NCBI GenBank assembly: GCA_040772005.1
Contig: JAXGYZ010000002.1
Location: 682,001 to 746,000, forward strand
Origin: MWBF01 sp040772005
GTDB lineage: Bacteria; Chloroflexota; Anaerolineae; CG2-30-64-16
Length of the DNA: 64,000 nucleotides
Reading direction: 5' to 3'
Shown here: positions 7,378 to 15,837 of the stretch, one piece after another
Position numbering within the stretch: position 1 is the first letter of the stretch
How the letters are laid out: each line of letters starts with the position of its first letter
Program-made: the position numbers and the translations under genes
Notes under the pieces: generated by a model
Database searches by the model: none
Seen by the model: the letters and a program-made list of their open reading frames with translations, nothing else
Told to the model about the DNA's origin: nothing

Positions 7378-8064
7378 ATGGGACGTGTGTTGTCTACGAT
7401 AATCGCCGTTGCGCTGCTCCTGGGACTGGGCGCCCTGGCAGTGTTGGCGCTGCCCGGGGCCGGCGCACCGATGACCGCCAGTCCCGTGGTTGCTGCCCCG
7501 CTGGCCGCTGAGCCGGACGCGCCGGCGGCGGGGACCAATAAGTACAATGTCATTGCTCTGCCACTGGATTCACAAAGCCAATTCTCAACTTACGATGCCC
7601 CTGGGTTGGCGGCCCTTGTCGGTCCTGGCGTTCAGGAGGTATCGAAGCTTCAGGCTGGCACTCAGACTTACCTTACCTACTATCCTCCCATTGGCGATGG
7701 TGACAACTTCTCCATGCAGATTGGTGGAGTCTATTGGTTGCTCCTTGACAGCAACGCCAATAGTGTTGTTAGCTTTGTGGGCAATGTACCGAATCCAGGA
7801 ACTGTGCACAACACGCTGACCCGGCCTGCCGGTACTGGATGCCTCTACAACGACATTATCATACCGCTTGATCAGGCAGCAATGACACCTCAACAGCTTG
7901 CTGATTTGATCGGTAACGTTCAGGAAGTTAGTCAGCTCAGCGCTGCGACACAGACGTTTCTGACCTGGTATCCTGATATTCAGGATGGCGATACTTTTTC
8001 GATCAGTATCGGCTATCCGTATCGTGTGTGCCTCCGAACAGGTGGCATCACTAGCTGGCCCTGA
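7378..8064 (+). CDS. Secreted protein with two copies of an ~75-residue domain, unknown function
   Basis: 228 residues. Signal peptide at about 1-26 (VALLLGLGALAVLALPGAGA), then an Ala/Pro-rich spacer. Two related repeats follow. The first runs from about 55 (KYNVIALPLD) to 135 and contains QEVSKLQAGTQTYLTYYP; the second runs from about 153 (YNDIIIPLDQ) to the end and contains QEVSQLSAATQTFLTWYP. Each pairs an ALPLD/IPLD strand with a GDGD/QDGD loop and an Ile-Gly strand. I do not recognise the domain. ATG at 7378 with AAGGAGG 7 bases upstream; the in-frame TTG at 7372 is less likely. GC is lower here than in neighbouring genes. Confidence 0.8.
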   Translation: MGRVLSTIIAVALLLGLGALAVLALPGAGAPMTASPVVAAPLAAEPDAPAAGTNKYNVIALPLDSQSQFSTYDAPGLAALVGPGVQEVSKLQAGTQTYLTYYPPIGDGDNFSMQIGGVYWLLLDSNANSVVSFVGNVPNPGTVHNTLTRPAGTGCLYNDIIIPLDQAAMTPQQLADLIGNVQEVSQLSAATQTFLTWYPDIQDGDTFSISIGYPYRVCLRTGGITSWP

Positions 8065-8138
8065 GAGCATACAGTGTCTAGCATGCACATCATAACTCAG
8101 TGTGCGGGCCTAGGCATTGCCAGAAAGGAAAGTGTCTA

Positions 8139-8894
8139 ATGAAGAAATCGTGGGTCGCTGTGTTGGTTGTGTCTGCAATGGTCATGGTGCCATTAGTCGC
8201 TTTGGCCCAAGTTTCAGGGCCCCCAGCGAACGATGCTTGGGTGGAGTTGGCTAATCCAGATAGCCCTTCGAATGACACCTCTACGGAACTGCAGAATCTG
8301 TGGGCGCGCTCTGCGCTCGCAGCGTGCAATCCAGATCGCGCCAGCTATCTGAAGTGGGACTTGACAAATGTGACACCTGGTACGATCTTCCAATCTGTAG
8401 ATGTCAACCTTCGAGCGAACTTTGTCTCTGGCGATTGGACTGGCGCCCAGATATCTCTTCGTGAAGCCGGAGATAGTTGGTCGGACACTGTCACCTGGAA
8501 TACCCAGCCCAATAATCCGCCGACTACAGGTGCTGAGTTGGGTAAGCTTGCAGTAGCTGGTGCTGGCACTATCACCTTTAGCAGTGACACCTTTCCCCTA
8601 CTTCGGACTTATGTCCAGCAGGAGGCCGATGGGGATAACGTCGTTAGCTTTGTCTTAGTAGTTGTGGGAAACTGCGGCATCCAAAATGCGGCCGTGCGCT
8701 TTGACTCGAAGGAGCCTGCGGCTGGTGGTGTTGCGCCTGCGTTGTTGCTCACCAGTGAGCCCAACTCCGTCACCCTGACCGACAGCAGCGCGCAGCAGAC
8801 CAACAGCCTGCCGCTCTACGTGGGGCTCGGCGCACTGGCGCTGGTCGCCGCCATCGGCGTGGGCGTGTCCCGCCGCCGGACGGCAGCCCGGTAG
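8139..8894 (+). CDS. Secreted, C-terminally anchored beta-sandwich (DNRLRE-like) protein
   Basis: 251 residues. Signal peptide 1-24 (VLVVSAMVMVPLVALAQ). The body (about 30-205) has features of DNRLRE/CBM96-type modules of bacterial surface proteins: LKWDLTNVTPGT, RANFVSGDWTGAQI, WSDTVTWNTQP. The C-terminus is a transmembrane helix (about 223-243) followed by SRRRTAAR, a membrane anchor with a basic stop-transfer tail. AAAGGA precedes the ATG by about 9 bases; a longer upstream reading frame without signal-peptide logic was not chosen. It follows the duplicated-domain secreted protein after 74 bases and may share its promoter. Confidence 0.8.
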   Translation: MKKSWVAVLVVSAMVMVPLVALAQVSGPPANDAWVELANPDSPSNDTSTELQNLWARSALAACNPDRASYLKWDLTNVTPGTIFQSVDVNLRANFVSGDWTGAQISLREAGDSWSDTVTWNTQPNNPPTTGAELGKLAVAGAGTITFSSDTFPLLRTYVQQEADGDNVVSFVLVVVGNCGIQNAAVRFDSKEPAAGGVAPALLLTSEPNSVTLTDSSAQQTNSLPLYVGLGALALVAAIGVGVSRRRTAAR

Positions 8895-8934
8895 CCCGCC
8901 CCCAGGGTCACGCGACCCGCTTGAGCCTGTACAC

Positions 8935-8974
8935 GCACGGCGGTTGCCCTTACCGGCAGCCGCCGTGCGTTTTT
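8935..8974 (+). terminator. Intrinsic terminator after the DNRLRE-like gene
   Basis: GCACGGCGG (8935-8943) pairs with CCGCCGTGC (8960-8968), followed by G and five Ts. Confidence 0.85.
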
Positions 8975-9048
8975 GTGTGCGCAGTCCGGCGCGTCCTCCA
9001 GTCCACCGTTGTGTTAATGCGAGTGACAAAACACACGCGGAGGCCCCT

Positions 9049-10299
9049 TTGACACTTCCTGAGTCTCAACGCATCGTCGCCACCGGCATCGGCCTGGTTA
9101 CACCCCTCGGCCATGACACGCCGTCCACCTGGGAAGGCATCCTGGCGGGGCGTTCCGGCATTGGTCCGCTGACCGCGTTCGATGCCGGCAACTTCAAGAC
9201 CCACTTCGCGGCTGAGGTCAAGGATTTCGACGCCAGCGCGTATCTCGACCGGCAGACCGCCCGACGCATGGATCGCTTCCTGCACTTTGCGGCCGTCGCG
9301 GCTGCCGAGGCGCTGCGCGATGCCTGTGTCGACATGCAGACGCTGGATGCCCGCCGTGTCGGCGTGCTCGTCGGCTCCGGCATCGGCGGCATCCAGACCA
9401 TCCTCGAAAACCAGGCCGCCCTGCTGGAACGAGGACCGCGCCGCGTCAGCCCCTTCTCCGTCCCGGCGCTGATGCTCAACAGCGCGTCGGCCCACGTGAG
9501 CATCAGCACCGGCGCCCGCGGCCCGAACCTCGCCATTGCGACCGCCTGTGCGACGGGCAGCCACGCGCTGGGCGAGGCGGCGGAGACCATCCGCCGCGGC
9601 CACGCGGACATGATGATTGCGGGCGGCTCGGAGGCCGCCATCGTGCCCATTGCGATGGCCGGGTTCGAGAATATCGGCGCGCTCAGCACGTTCAACGAGG
9701 ACCCCCAGCGGGCCAGCCGTCCGTTCGACAAGCACCGCGACGGCTTCGTGATGGCGGAGGGCGCGGGCATCGTGGTTCTCGAACGGCTGAGCACCGCGCG
9801 GGCGCGCGGCGCGCGCATCTACGGCGAGATCATCGGCTATGGCAACACAGCGGACGCCTACCACATCACCGCGCCGTCCTCGGACGGCGTGGGCGCGGCG
9901 GACTGCATGCGGATGGCGCTCGAAAGTGCGGACCTACAGCCCGAACAGGTCGATTACATCAATGCCCACGGCACCAGCACCCCCCTGAACGATGCCAGCG
10001 AAACGCTAGCCGTCAAGCAGGTGTTCGGTGACCATGCCTACCGGCTGGCGATGAGCTCGACAAAGAGCATGACGGGCCACCTGATGGGCGCGGCCGGGGC
10101 CGTCGAAGCCGGCTTCTGCCTGCTGGCCCTGCGCGACCAGGTCCTGCCGCCGACCATGAACTACGAGACGCCCGATCCGGACTGTGACCTGGACTATGTG
10201 CCGAACCGGGCTCGCCCGGCGCGCCTCGAGGTGGCGATGTCGAATTCGTTCGGCTTCGGCGGCCACAACGGCACCGTGATCTTCCGGCGGCTGGCATGA
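9049..10299 (+). CDS. fabF: 3-oxoacyl-[acyl-carrier-protein] synthase II (KAS II)
   Basis: 416 residues from the TTG at 9049, which has GCGGAGG 5 bases upstream and gives the normal family length and N-terminus (RIVATGIGLVTPLG). An upstream in-frame ATG at 8944 would add 35 unrelated residues and overlap the terminator. The thiolase-fold triad is complete: Cys167 (ATACATGS), His307 (NAHGTST) and His344 (STKSMTGHLMGAAGA, with Lys339). It condenses malonyl-ACP with acyl-ACP in the cytosol. The stop overlaps the fabH start (ATGA), so the two are coupled. No acpP, fabD or fabG is in the window. Confidence 0.95.
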   Translation: MTLPESQRIVATGIGLVTPLGHDTPSTWEGILAGRSGIGPLTAFDAGNFKTHFAAEVKDFDASAYLDRQTARRMDRFLHFAAVAAAEALRDACVDMQTLDARRVGVLVGSGIGGIQTILENQAALLERGPRRVSPFSVPALMLNSASAHVSISTGARGPNLAIATACATGSHALGEAAETIRRGHADMMIAGGSEAAIVPIAMAGFENIGALSTFNEDPQRASRPFDKHRDGFVMAEGAGIVVLERLSTARARGARIYGEIIGYGNTADAYHITAPSSDGVGAADCMRMALESADLQPEQVDYINAHGTSTPLNDASETLAVKQVFGDHAYRLAMSSTKSMTGHLMGAAGAVEAGFCLLALRDQVLPPTMNYETPDPDCDLDYVPNRARPARLEVAMSNSFGFGGHNGTVIFRRLA

Positions 10300-11525
10300 T
10301 CGCGCCGCCATCGAAGGCGTCCGCCAACGGGCGCTACGCTCAGATCACCGGTTGGGGCATGTCCGTGCCGGAAAAGGTGCTGACCAACGCCGACCTCGCG
10401 CGCGTGGTGGACACGACGGACGAGTGGATCGTGTCACGCACGGGCATCAAAGAGCGGCACGTCGTGGCGGGCGAACGGGAGAGCACCGCGACTCTTGCTA
10501 TCCGGGCCGCGCGCGAGGCGCTGCTCGTCGCGCAGGTGTTGCCCTCGCAGATCGACCTGGTCATCGTCGCGACTGCCACGCCGGAGTATGCGTTCCCCTC
10601 GACGGCCAGCCTCGTGCAGGACGCGTTGGGCGCTTCCGCGGCGGGCGCGTTCGACCTGAGCGCGGGCTGCTCCGGCTTCATCTATGCGCTCAGCGTGGCG
10701 GCCAGCGCGGTGCGCAGCGGCAGCGCAGACCATGTGCTCGTCGTCGGCGCGGAGACGCTCTCCCGCATCACCGATTGGACGGATCGCAATACGTGCGTCC
10801 TGTTCGGCGACGGCGCCGGTGCGGTTGTCGTCAGCCACTGCACCGAACGGTGCGGCGTGCTGGCAACCGAGCTGGGCAGCGACGGTTCGGGCGGCGAACT
10901 GCTGATTGTGCCCAGCGGGGGGAGCCACCGCCCCGCGTGCCACGAATCGGTGAGCGACGGCAGCCACTTCATCAAGATGAACGGCCGCGAGGTGTTCCGG
11001 TTTGCCACGACGGTCATGCCCCGCGCCACCGAGTCGGTGGCGCGCAAGGCCGGCTGGAAGGCCGAGGAACTGGACATTATCATCCCGCACCAGGCCAACG
11101 TCCGGATCATCGAATCCGCGGCCAAGCGGCTCTCCGTGCCGGTCGACAAGTTCTTCGTCAACCTCGAACGCTACGGCAACACCTCAGCCGCCTCGATCCC
11201 GATCGCCCTCACGGAGGCCATTCGGGCCGGACGCATCAAGCCGGGCGACCGGATGGTCATGGTGGGCTTCGGCGCGGGGCTGACGTGGGCGGCGGCGGCG
11301 CTGGAGTGGGGCGTGCCGATTCCCACACGGCCGCTCCCCTGGTGGCGGCGGGTCTTCTCGCCGGTGCTGTGGTTCTTTGCCGGTCTCCGCTCGGCCTCCA
11401 TCCGCACCGAACGCCACGTCTACAATCAGATCATGGGCCCCGTGGGGAAAGATGACTGGCGCGGCCACTTGCGCAAGAATACCGACGCCGTACGGCAGCG
11501 GGTGCGCGCCCGACTCAAGCGATAG
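10296..11525 (+). CDS. fabH: 3-oxoacyl-ACP synthase III (KAS III) with C-terminal extension
   Basis: 409 residues; typical FabH has about 320-335. Residues 13-339 contain the KAS III fold with Cys125 (SAGCSGFIYAL), His265 (IIPHQANVRI) and Asn295 (YGNTSAASIP). It starts the fatty-acid cycle by condensing acyl-CoA with malonyl-ACP. Residues 341-409 are an extra tail: a Trp/Pro-rich stretch (PLPWWRRVFSPVLWFFAGL) that may touch the membrane, then a basic helix ending RVRARLKR. The ATG at 10296 overlaps the fabF stop. The tail is seen directly; its role is unknown. Confidence 0.93.
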   Translation: MIAPPSKASANGRYAQITGWGMSVPEKVLTNADLARVVDTTDEWIVSRTGIKERHVVAGERESTATLAIRAAREALLVAQVLPSQIDLVIVATATPEYAFPSTASLVQDALGASAAGAFDLSAGCSGFIYALSVAASAVRSGSADHVLVVGAETLSRITDWTDRNTCVLFGDGAGAVVVSHCTERCGVLATELGSDGSGGELLIVPSGGSHRPACHESVSDGSHFIKMNGREVFRFATTVMPRATESVARKAGWKAEELDIIIPHQANVRIIESAAKRLSVPVDKFFVNLERYGNTSAASIPIALTEAIRAGRIKPGDRMVMVGFGAGLTWAAAALEWGVPIPTRPLPWWRRVFSPVLWFFAGLRSASIRTERHVYNQIMGPVGKDDWRGHLRKNTDAVRQRVRARLKR

Positions 11526-11533
11526 GGTGTTAC

Positions 11534-11560
11534 GTAGGGCGGATTGCCAATCCGCCCTAC
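11534..11560. repeat. Perfect hairpin repeat (family C)
   Basis: GTAGGGCGGATT - GCC - AATCCGCCCTAC: a perfect 12-bp stem 9 bases after the fabH stop. No T-run follows. It has the look of a dispersed REP-type element. Confidence 0.75.
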
Positions 11561-11575
11561 AATCCGGCTCCGTTT

Positions 11576-11603
11576 TTGACCCCGTCGCATCCTATGCTAC
11601 AAT
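11576..11603 (+). promoter_or_regulatory. Promoter of the sugar transferase gene
   Basis: TTGACC (11576-11581), 16-base spacer ending in TGC, TACAAT (11598-11603), so an extended -10. The leader to the ATG at 11851 is about 240 bases. In it I see no gene and no known riboswitch; the 325-base gap 11526-11850 otherwise holds only the family C hairpin. Confidence 0.6.
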
Positions 11604-11850
11604 CCCCTTTGCCGCGCCCGGCCTCATTGCGGCGGAAGTCTCCCGTTTCCCATTTGACGTACGTCCATTAACGAAGATGGCAAAACTTTCATGTTCGCGC
11701 TGCGGCGTGTTCAGCATTTGTTCACGCTGAGATGCTATCTTAGGCTCAAACAGGTACTTATCATTATGTTGCTGCGAGTTTCGGCTGTTGGAGCGTGAAT
11801 TCCGGTCATTCTCCGCTTCCACACATCGTTTATCGCATAGGAATCATGGC

Positions 11851-12597
11851 ATGATAGACCAACGGATTCATCCTGCTTCGTGGCAACTTCCCCTCGGCTG
11901 GCAGAGCGAGCCTGATGCGCAGCGTGCCTCCCGACATCAGGTCTGGCTGGCCCGGATGTATCCCTATCTCAAGCGGGCATTCGATTTTACTGCGGCTCTC
12001 ATCCTGTTGATCCTGCTGGTTCCGCTGTTTGCGGTGATTGCCCTGGCCGTCCGGCTGGACTCGCCGGGGCCGGTCTTTTTCATCCAGCGCCGGGTCGGCT
12101 ATCGGGGCCGTGTCTTCAACTTCTATAAGTTTCGCTCGATGACCAACGGGCAGGATCACAGCCAGACCCACCGCCAGTTTGCAGAGGCCTACATCAAGGG
12201 CCAGGGGGCTGACCATCTGGCGGATGAGCAGGGCCGGGCCATCTATAAGCCGGCGTCCAATGGCCACACGGTCACGCGGGTGGGCCGCTGGCTGCGTCGC
12301 ACGAGCCTCGATGAACTGCCGCAGTTGGTCAACATCCTCAAGGGCGATATGAGCTTCGTGGGGCCGCGTCCGGCCATGGACTACGAGGTGGCCTTCTTCT
12401 CAGAACGCCACCGGCTGCGGCTGGCCGCCATGCCGGGGCTGACGGGGTGGGCGCAGATTAACGGGCGCAGCAGCATCAGCTTCGACCAGATCGTCAGCTA
12501 TGACATCGAATACATTGCGGACCGTTCGTTGCGCCGTGATCTGAGCATTCTGCTGGGGACCATTCCGGTCGTCCTGGGGGCGGAGAACGCGAAGTAG
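11851..12597 (+). CDS. Priming sugar transferase for exopolysaccharide/glycan synthesis
   Basis: 248 residues of the bacterial sugar transferase (Bac_transf, PF02397) family. A single membrane helix (about 40-62, FTAALILLILLVPLFAVIALAV) is followed by the cytosolic catalytic domain with FFIQRRVGYRGRVFNFYKFRSM, RRTSLDELPQLVNILKGDMS and VGPRPAMDYE. Such enzymes transfer a sugar-1-phosphate from a nucleotide sugar to undecaprenyl phosphate, starting glycan assembly. ATG at 11851 is used; an upstream in-frame ATG at 11788 would add 21 atypical residues. It stands alone, bounded by a terminator; the glycosyltransferases at 52345-55961 may act in the same pathway. Confidence 0.9.
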   Translation: MIDQRIHPASWQLPLGWQSEPDAQRASRHQVWLARMYPYLKRAFDFTAALILLILLVPLFAVIALAVRLDSPGPVFFIQRRVGYRGRVFNFYKFRSMTNGQDHSQTHRQFAEAYIKGQGADHLADEQGRAIYKPASNGHTVTRVGRWLRRTSLDELPQLVNILKGDMSFVGPRPAMDYEVAFFSERHRLRLAAMPGLTGWAQINGRSSISFDQIVSYDIEYIADRSLRRDLSILLGTIPVVLGAENAK

Positions 12598-12616
12598 GGG
12601 ACGTTTGCATAATACA

Positions 12617-12664
12617 GGCTCCGCGCTTGGACGGTTGAATTACCGTCCAGGCACGGAGCCTTTT
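12617..12664 (+). terminator. Strong terminator between convergent genes
   Basis: GGCTCCG...TGGACGGT pairs with ACCGTCCA...CGGAGCC around TTGAATT, followed by TTTT. It ends the sugar transferase transcript. It also lies just past the stop of the convergent C25 operon and may serve both. Confidence 0.85.
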
Positions 12665-12669
12665 GTGTT

Positions 12670-14808
12670 TTAGCGCTTTAGCGGCAGCGTCGGATCCCCG
12701 AGCAGATTGAAGGTCAGCAGGATCTCGCGCACGCCGCCCAGCGTCTCCGGCAGTCCGGCCTGCGCCTGCAGCACCGCCTCGCCCAACGTCTCCGCGTCGC
12801 CCGCCAGCGCATCCGCCAGGTTCTGCGCCAGCAGTCGCTGGTCGCTCAGGATCGCCGCGCTGGACGGCACGAGCGCGGCCACTGCGCCGCCGTTGTCCGC
12901 GCGCAGCAGCGTCTCGCCCAGGGATGGCGTCGTCGGGTGGCTGAAGAAGCCGCTCAGGCAGGTGACAGTGAAGACGATCGGCAGCCGGTCGCGGTTTGTG
13001 AGCTGTGCCACATCCTCGGTCGCAAAGACCTTTTCCTGCGCCCACAGCACCACGCTGCCGTGGCCGAAGTAGCCGATCAGCCCCGTACCATCGTCGAAGG
13101 CGGACATAAGTTGCTCCCGCGCGGCGCGGCCATCGTCCGCAATCGTGACCTGCTGCGCATCGTAGCCGGTCAGCCGGGCCGCAAAATCAGCGGTCTCGTC
13201 CGCAAAGCCCTGCTCGTCGTTGTCGGCCACCAGGAGCGCGCGGCGCTGCCAGGCGGCGCCGCCGGTCGCCTGCTCGGAGGTGAGAGTCTTGCGAACCATG
13301 ACGGCCATCTGCTCAGGTGTCTGCGCGGGCAGCCGGCCGATGGCGAGTCGGGGTTTCGCGGCCGGGCCGTCATCGGGCATGGCATACCAGACATCCGAAG
13401 CCGTCCAGCCGGAGTAAGTCGTGTACACCTCACGCGCAGGGACCAGGTCGCTCTCGCTGCCGTTGAGATAGCCGCGCGGGTCGTAGCTGGCATCGCCGGC
13501 CAGCAACAGGTAGCGCGGCGCGGGCGGCTCCCAGGCGGCCAGCGCGTGCTCCACGAGGCCGCGGATGCTGTCCGGCCCGGTGCGCCCGTGGTTGAACGCA
13601 TCGTTCACCGCTGTGACATCCGCGACGGCCACGCGCAGCCCCTGCGCGGTGCGCGCATCGACAAGCGGCTGGAGTGCCTCGCGAAACTGCGGCATTGTGA
13701 CGATCAGCAGGTCTGCGCCGCCGGGAAAGTCGGGCAGGTCCGAAGCTGCCGCAGGCAGGATGGCTGCGGGCTTGGCCAGGCCGCGCTCGGTGACCGTGAC
13801 GAAGCGGCGGCCGGCGCCGCCCGGAATCGCCAGCCGGCCGTCCTGCGCGCCCGTCAGCGGCAGGGCGACGGGCCGCGCCGGAGCGGTGACATCCCAGAGC
13901 AGGACGGGCTGCTCCGCCGGCTCGACGGCATAGGCCGCGGCATCACCGGCAAAAGCCAGCGTTTCACCATCCAGAATTAACCTGCGCGTGTAGGCCAGCT
14001 CCGCGCGGTCCAGGATGACCGCATCCGCGGGTGCGCCCGTATCGCCCGGCGCGGCCAGCCGGACTGCGTTATCGCCGTCCAGCAAGATGCCCGCCGGGAT
14101 GGTCGCGGTGATGACGTGCGGCCCCAGGCCGTCCCATGTCGCATCCGCCACCGGCGTCCCGTTCACCGCAATGGTCAGGTGATGATCCGGGTTGACTTCG
14201 GCCTGCGAGTTGGCGACGACGTGGAGGCGGAGCACGCCGGAACCGTCCGCCGGCGCGGGCGTGTTGGCCGTGAATTCGAGATCTGCAGGCGCGAAGAGCG
14301 TCTGCCAGGTCCACCGGTCGCCGGTTTCTGCGGCATCGCTGCGGTGCTGGCGTTGTTCCTCAATGTGGACCGTGGCCGTCACGACCTGCGCGGCTGTGAC
14401 GCCGGCGGGGAGCGGCTCCCTGTTCTCCGAGATGCGGTCGGGCGCATCGCCGGAGGCGGACGGGTCCTGTGCCAGCCAGTAGACGTTGGTGGCGGTGTGC
14501 GCCTCCGGGCCAAGCGCCTCCCCGTAGAAGCGCAGCGCCCGGTCACGGCCCCGGCCCGTCAGCTCGAACGCAACCGGCTCGCCCCCCATCGTCAGTGTCA
14601 GATGGTCGGACCCATCCCCCAGATCGAAGCCGACTGCGGCCAGCTCGCCGGCCGTGACCTGGTACACGCCGTCCGCATCCACCAGGAGCTTGACGCTCGT
14701 CACGGCTGCTTGGGGCGCGCGGCTGCAGCCGGCCAGCGCGACCAGCGCCAGAAGCCCAAGGAGCCGCGCAGCCCGCCGCCGGAACAGGATGTCAAGGATG
14801 GAGGCCAT
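12670..14808 (-). CDS. C25-family (gingipain-like) cysteine peptidase, lipoprotein
   Basis: 712 residues. Lipoprotein signal with lipobox ALAGC near residue 28. The N-terminal 350 residues are beta-rich (NPDHHLTIAVNGTPV, YTRRLILDGETLAF). A caspase-like C25 catalytic domain follows: PDFPGGADLLIVT, PRYLLLAGDASYDP, then catalytic His583 (GYFGHGSVVLW) and Cys617 (VTCLSGFF). C25 enzymes cleave extracellular proteins; in Bacteroidetes they leave by the type IX system, which I do not see here. Third gene of a three-gene operon; its ATG is 5 bases after the TAA of the middle gene. It shares domain order with the paralogue at 15838-18174. Confidence 0.88.
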   Translation of the reverse strand: MASILDILFRRRAARLLGLLALVALAGCSRAPQAAVTSVKLLVDADGVYQVTAGELAAVGFDLGDGSDHLTLTMGGEPVAFELTGRGRDRALRFYGEALGPEAHTATNVYWLAQDPSASGDAPDRISENREPLPAGVTAAQVVTATVHIEEQRQHRSDAAETGDRWTWQTLFAPADLEFTANTPAPADGSGVLRLHVVANSQAEVNPDHHLTIAVNGTPVADATWDGLGPHVITATIPAGILLDGDNAVRLAAPGDTGAPADAVILDRAELAYTRRLILDGETLAFAGDAAAYAVEPAEQPVLLWDVTAPARPVALPLTGAQDGRLAIPGGAGRRFVTVTERGLAKPAAILPAAASDLPDFPGGADLLIVTMPQFREALQPLVDARTAQGLRVAVADVTAVNDAFNHGRTGPDSIRGLVEHALAAWEPPAPRYLLLAGDASYDPRGYLNGSESDLVPAREVYTTYSGWTASDVWYAMPDDGPAAKPRLAIGRLPAQTPEQMAVMVRKTLTSEQATGGAAWQRRALLVADNDEQGFADETADFAARLTGYDAQQVTIADDGRAAREQLMSAFDDGTGLIGYFGHGSVVLWAQEKVFATEDVAQLTNRDRLPIVFTVTCLSGFFSHPTTPSLGETLLRADNGGAVAALVPSSAAILSDQRLLAQNLADALAGDAETLGEAVLQAQAGLPETLGGVREILLTFNLLGDPTLPLKR

Positions 14809-14813
14809 GCGCG

Positions 14814-15830
14814 TTAGTGCCGCCGCTGCCAGAACGCAATTCCACCGATGCCGAGCAAGACGGCCAGGACCACCGCGCCGCCGCCGAGCGTAAAGGCCAG
14901 CCGCGAGTCGCGCGCTGGACTGGCCGGAGCCGGTGTCGCGCGGCGTGCTGCGCTCGGCTCGAACACCTGGGGCGTGCGCGTGATGTTCTGCTGTGCCCGC
15001 AGGAGGGGCGTAGGGCTGGCCTCCGGCTCAAGCTGCGCAGTCAGGAAGGTGGGCGTGGCCGACGGCGTGAGGGCGACAAGCTCAGGCGTGGGCGTCAGCG
15101 TGGCCGCCGGTTCGAAGGCGGGCGCCTGCTGGAGCGGGACGCCGCCCATCGGGGTGGGCGAGGACAACTGGAACGAGGTGAGCGGCGTTGCGGTCGGTAG
15201 CTGGAACGGCGTGGGCAGCGCCGAATTGAACGCGGAGCCAGTGAAGGGCGTGAGCGTGGCGGTCGGGATGGGAGTCGCAGTGTTCGGGAACTGCCGCGTG
15301 GCGGTCGGCGCCAGGGCATCGGTCGGCAGGGGCCGTGGAGTCGGGGTGCGCGTGCGCGTGGGATCAACGACGATGGGCGTGCCGGTGCGCGTGGGCGTGG
15401 GCGAGATGGTGGCGGTGCTGGTTGCCAGCCCGATGCCGGCGCTCCGGATTTTGTCCGTGAACTGCTCGCTTCCACTGTTGGACAGCTCCTCAAGGAGGTA
15501 GAAATAGAGGACGTTAGGCTGCACATTGCCATCCACGTAGGTGTACTGGGCGCCTGTGTTACCATCCAGGCTGCGAGAGCCGGTGGTGAAGATCGGGCTG
15601 CCCCAGGAGGCCGGATTCTCGGTATCGGAGCGGTAGACATTGAACCCGATGGTGTTGTTTTCTGTAGCCGTTTCCCACTTCAGTTCGATGGTGCTGGTGA
15701 GTGGTGTGGCGGTGAAATCGAGTAAAACCACGCTGGCGCGGACCGCCAGCGTGGGGCTGATGAGCGCGACGATAACCAGGCTGAGGATCAGCCAGTACCA
15801 TATCCGACGATCACGCATAAGTCTAATCAT
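14814..15830 (-). CDS. Secreted fibronectin-III-like protein with Thr/Pro-rich stalk and C-terminal membrane anchor
   Basis: 338 residues. N-terminal hydrophobic segment (about 12-32), then one Ig/FN3-like domain (about 35-125: VVLLDFTATPLTSTIELKWE, TIGFNVYRSDTE, YTYVDGNVQPNVLYFYLLEE). A 180-residue Thr/Pro/Ala-rich stalk follows, then a C-terminal transmembrane helix (about 314-334) with a WQRRH tail. The FN3-type domain resembles modules that accompany C25 peptidases in other bacteria. Position between two C25 peptidases (7 and 5 bases to either side) suggests a cell-surface partner or display stalk. The C-terminal helix plus basic tail also resembles a sorting signal. Confidence 0.8.
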   Translation of the reverse strand: MIRLMRDRRIWYWLILSLVIVALISPTLAVRASVVLLDFTATPLTSTIELKWETATENNTIGFNVYRSDTENPASWGSPIFTTGSRSLDGNTGAQYTYVDGNVQPNVLYFYLLEELSNSGSEQFTDKIRSAGIGLATSTATISPTPTRTGTPIVVDPTRTRTPTPRPLPTDALAPTATRQFPNTATPIPTATLTPFTGSAFNSALPTPFQLPTATPLTSFQLSSPTPMGGVPLQQAPAFEPAATLTPTPELVALTPSATPTFLTAQLEPEASPTPLLRAQQNITRTPQVFEPSAARRATPAPASPARDSRLAFTLGGGAVVLAVLLGIGGIAFWQRRH

Positions 15831-15837
15831 ACTTTCG

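Noticed and set aside
8944..9048. 35-residue N-terminal extension of FabF
   Set aside because: It runs through the upstream terminator and matches nothing; TTG at 9049 has a proper ribosome site and family length.
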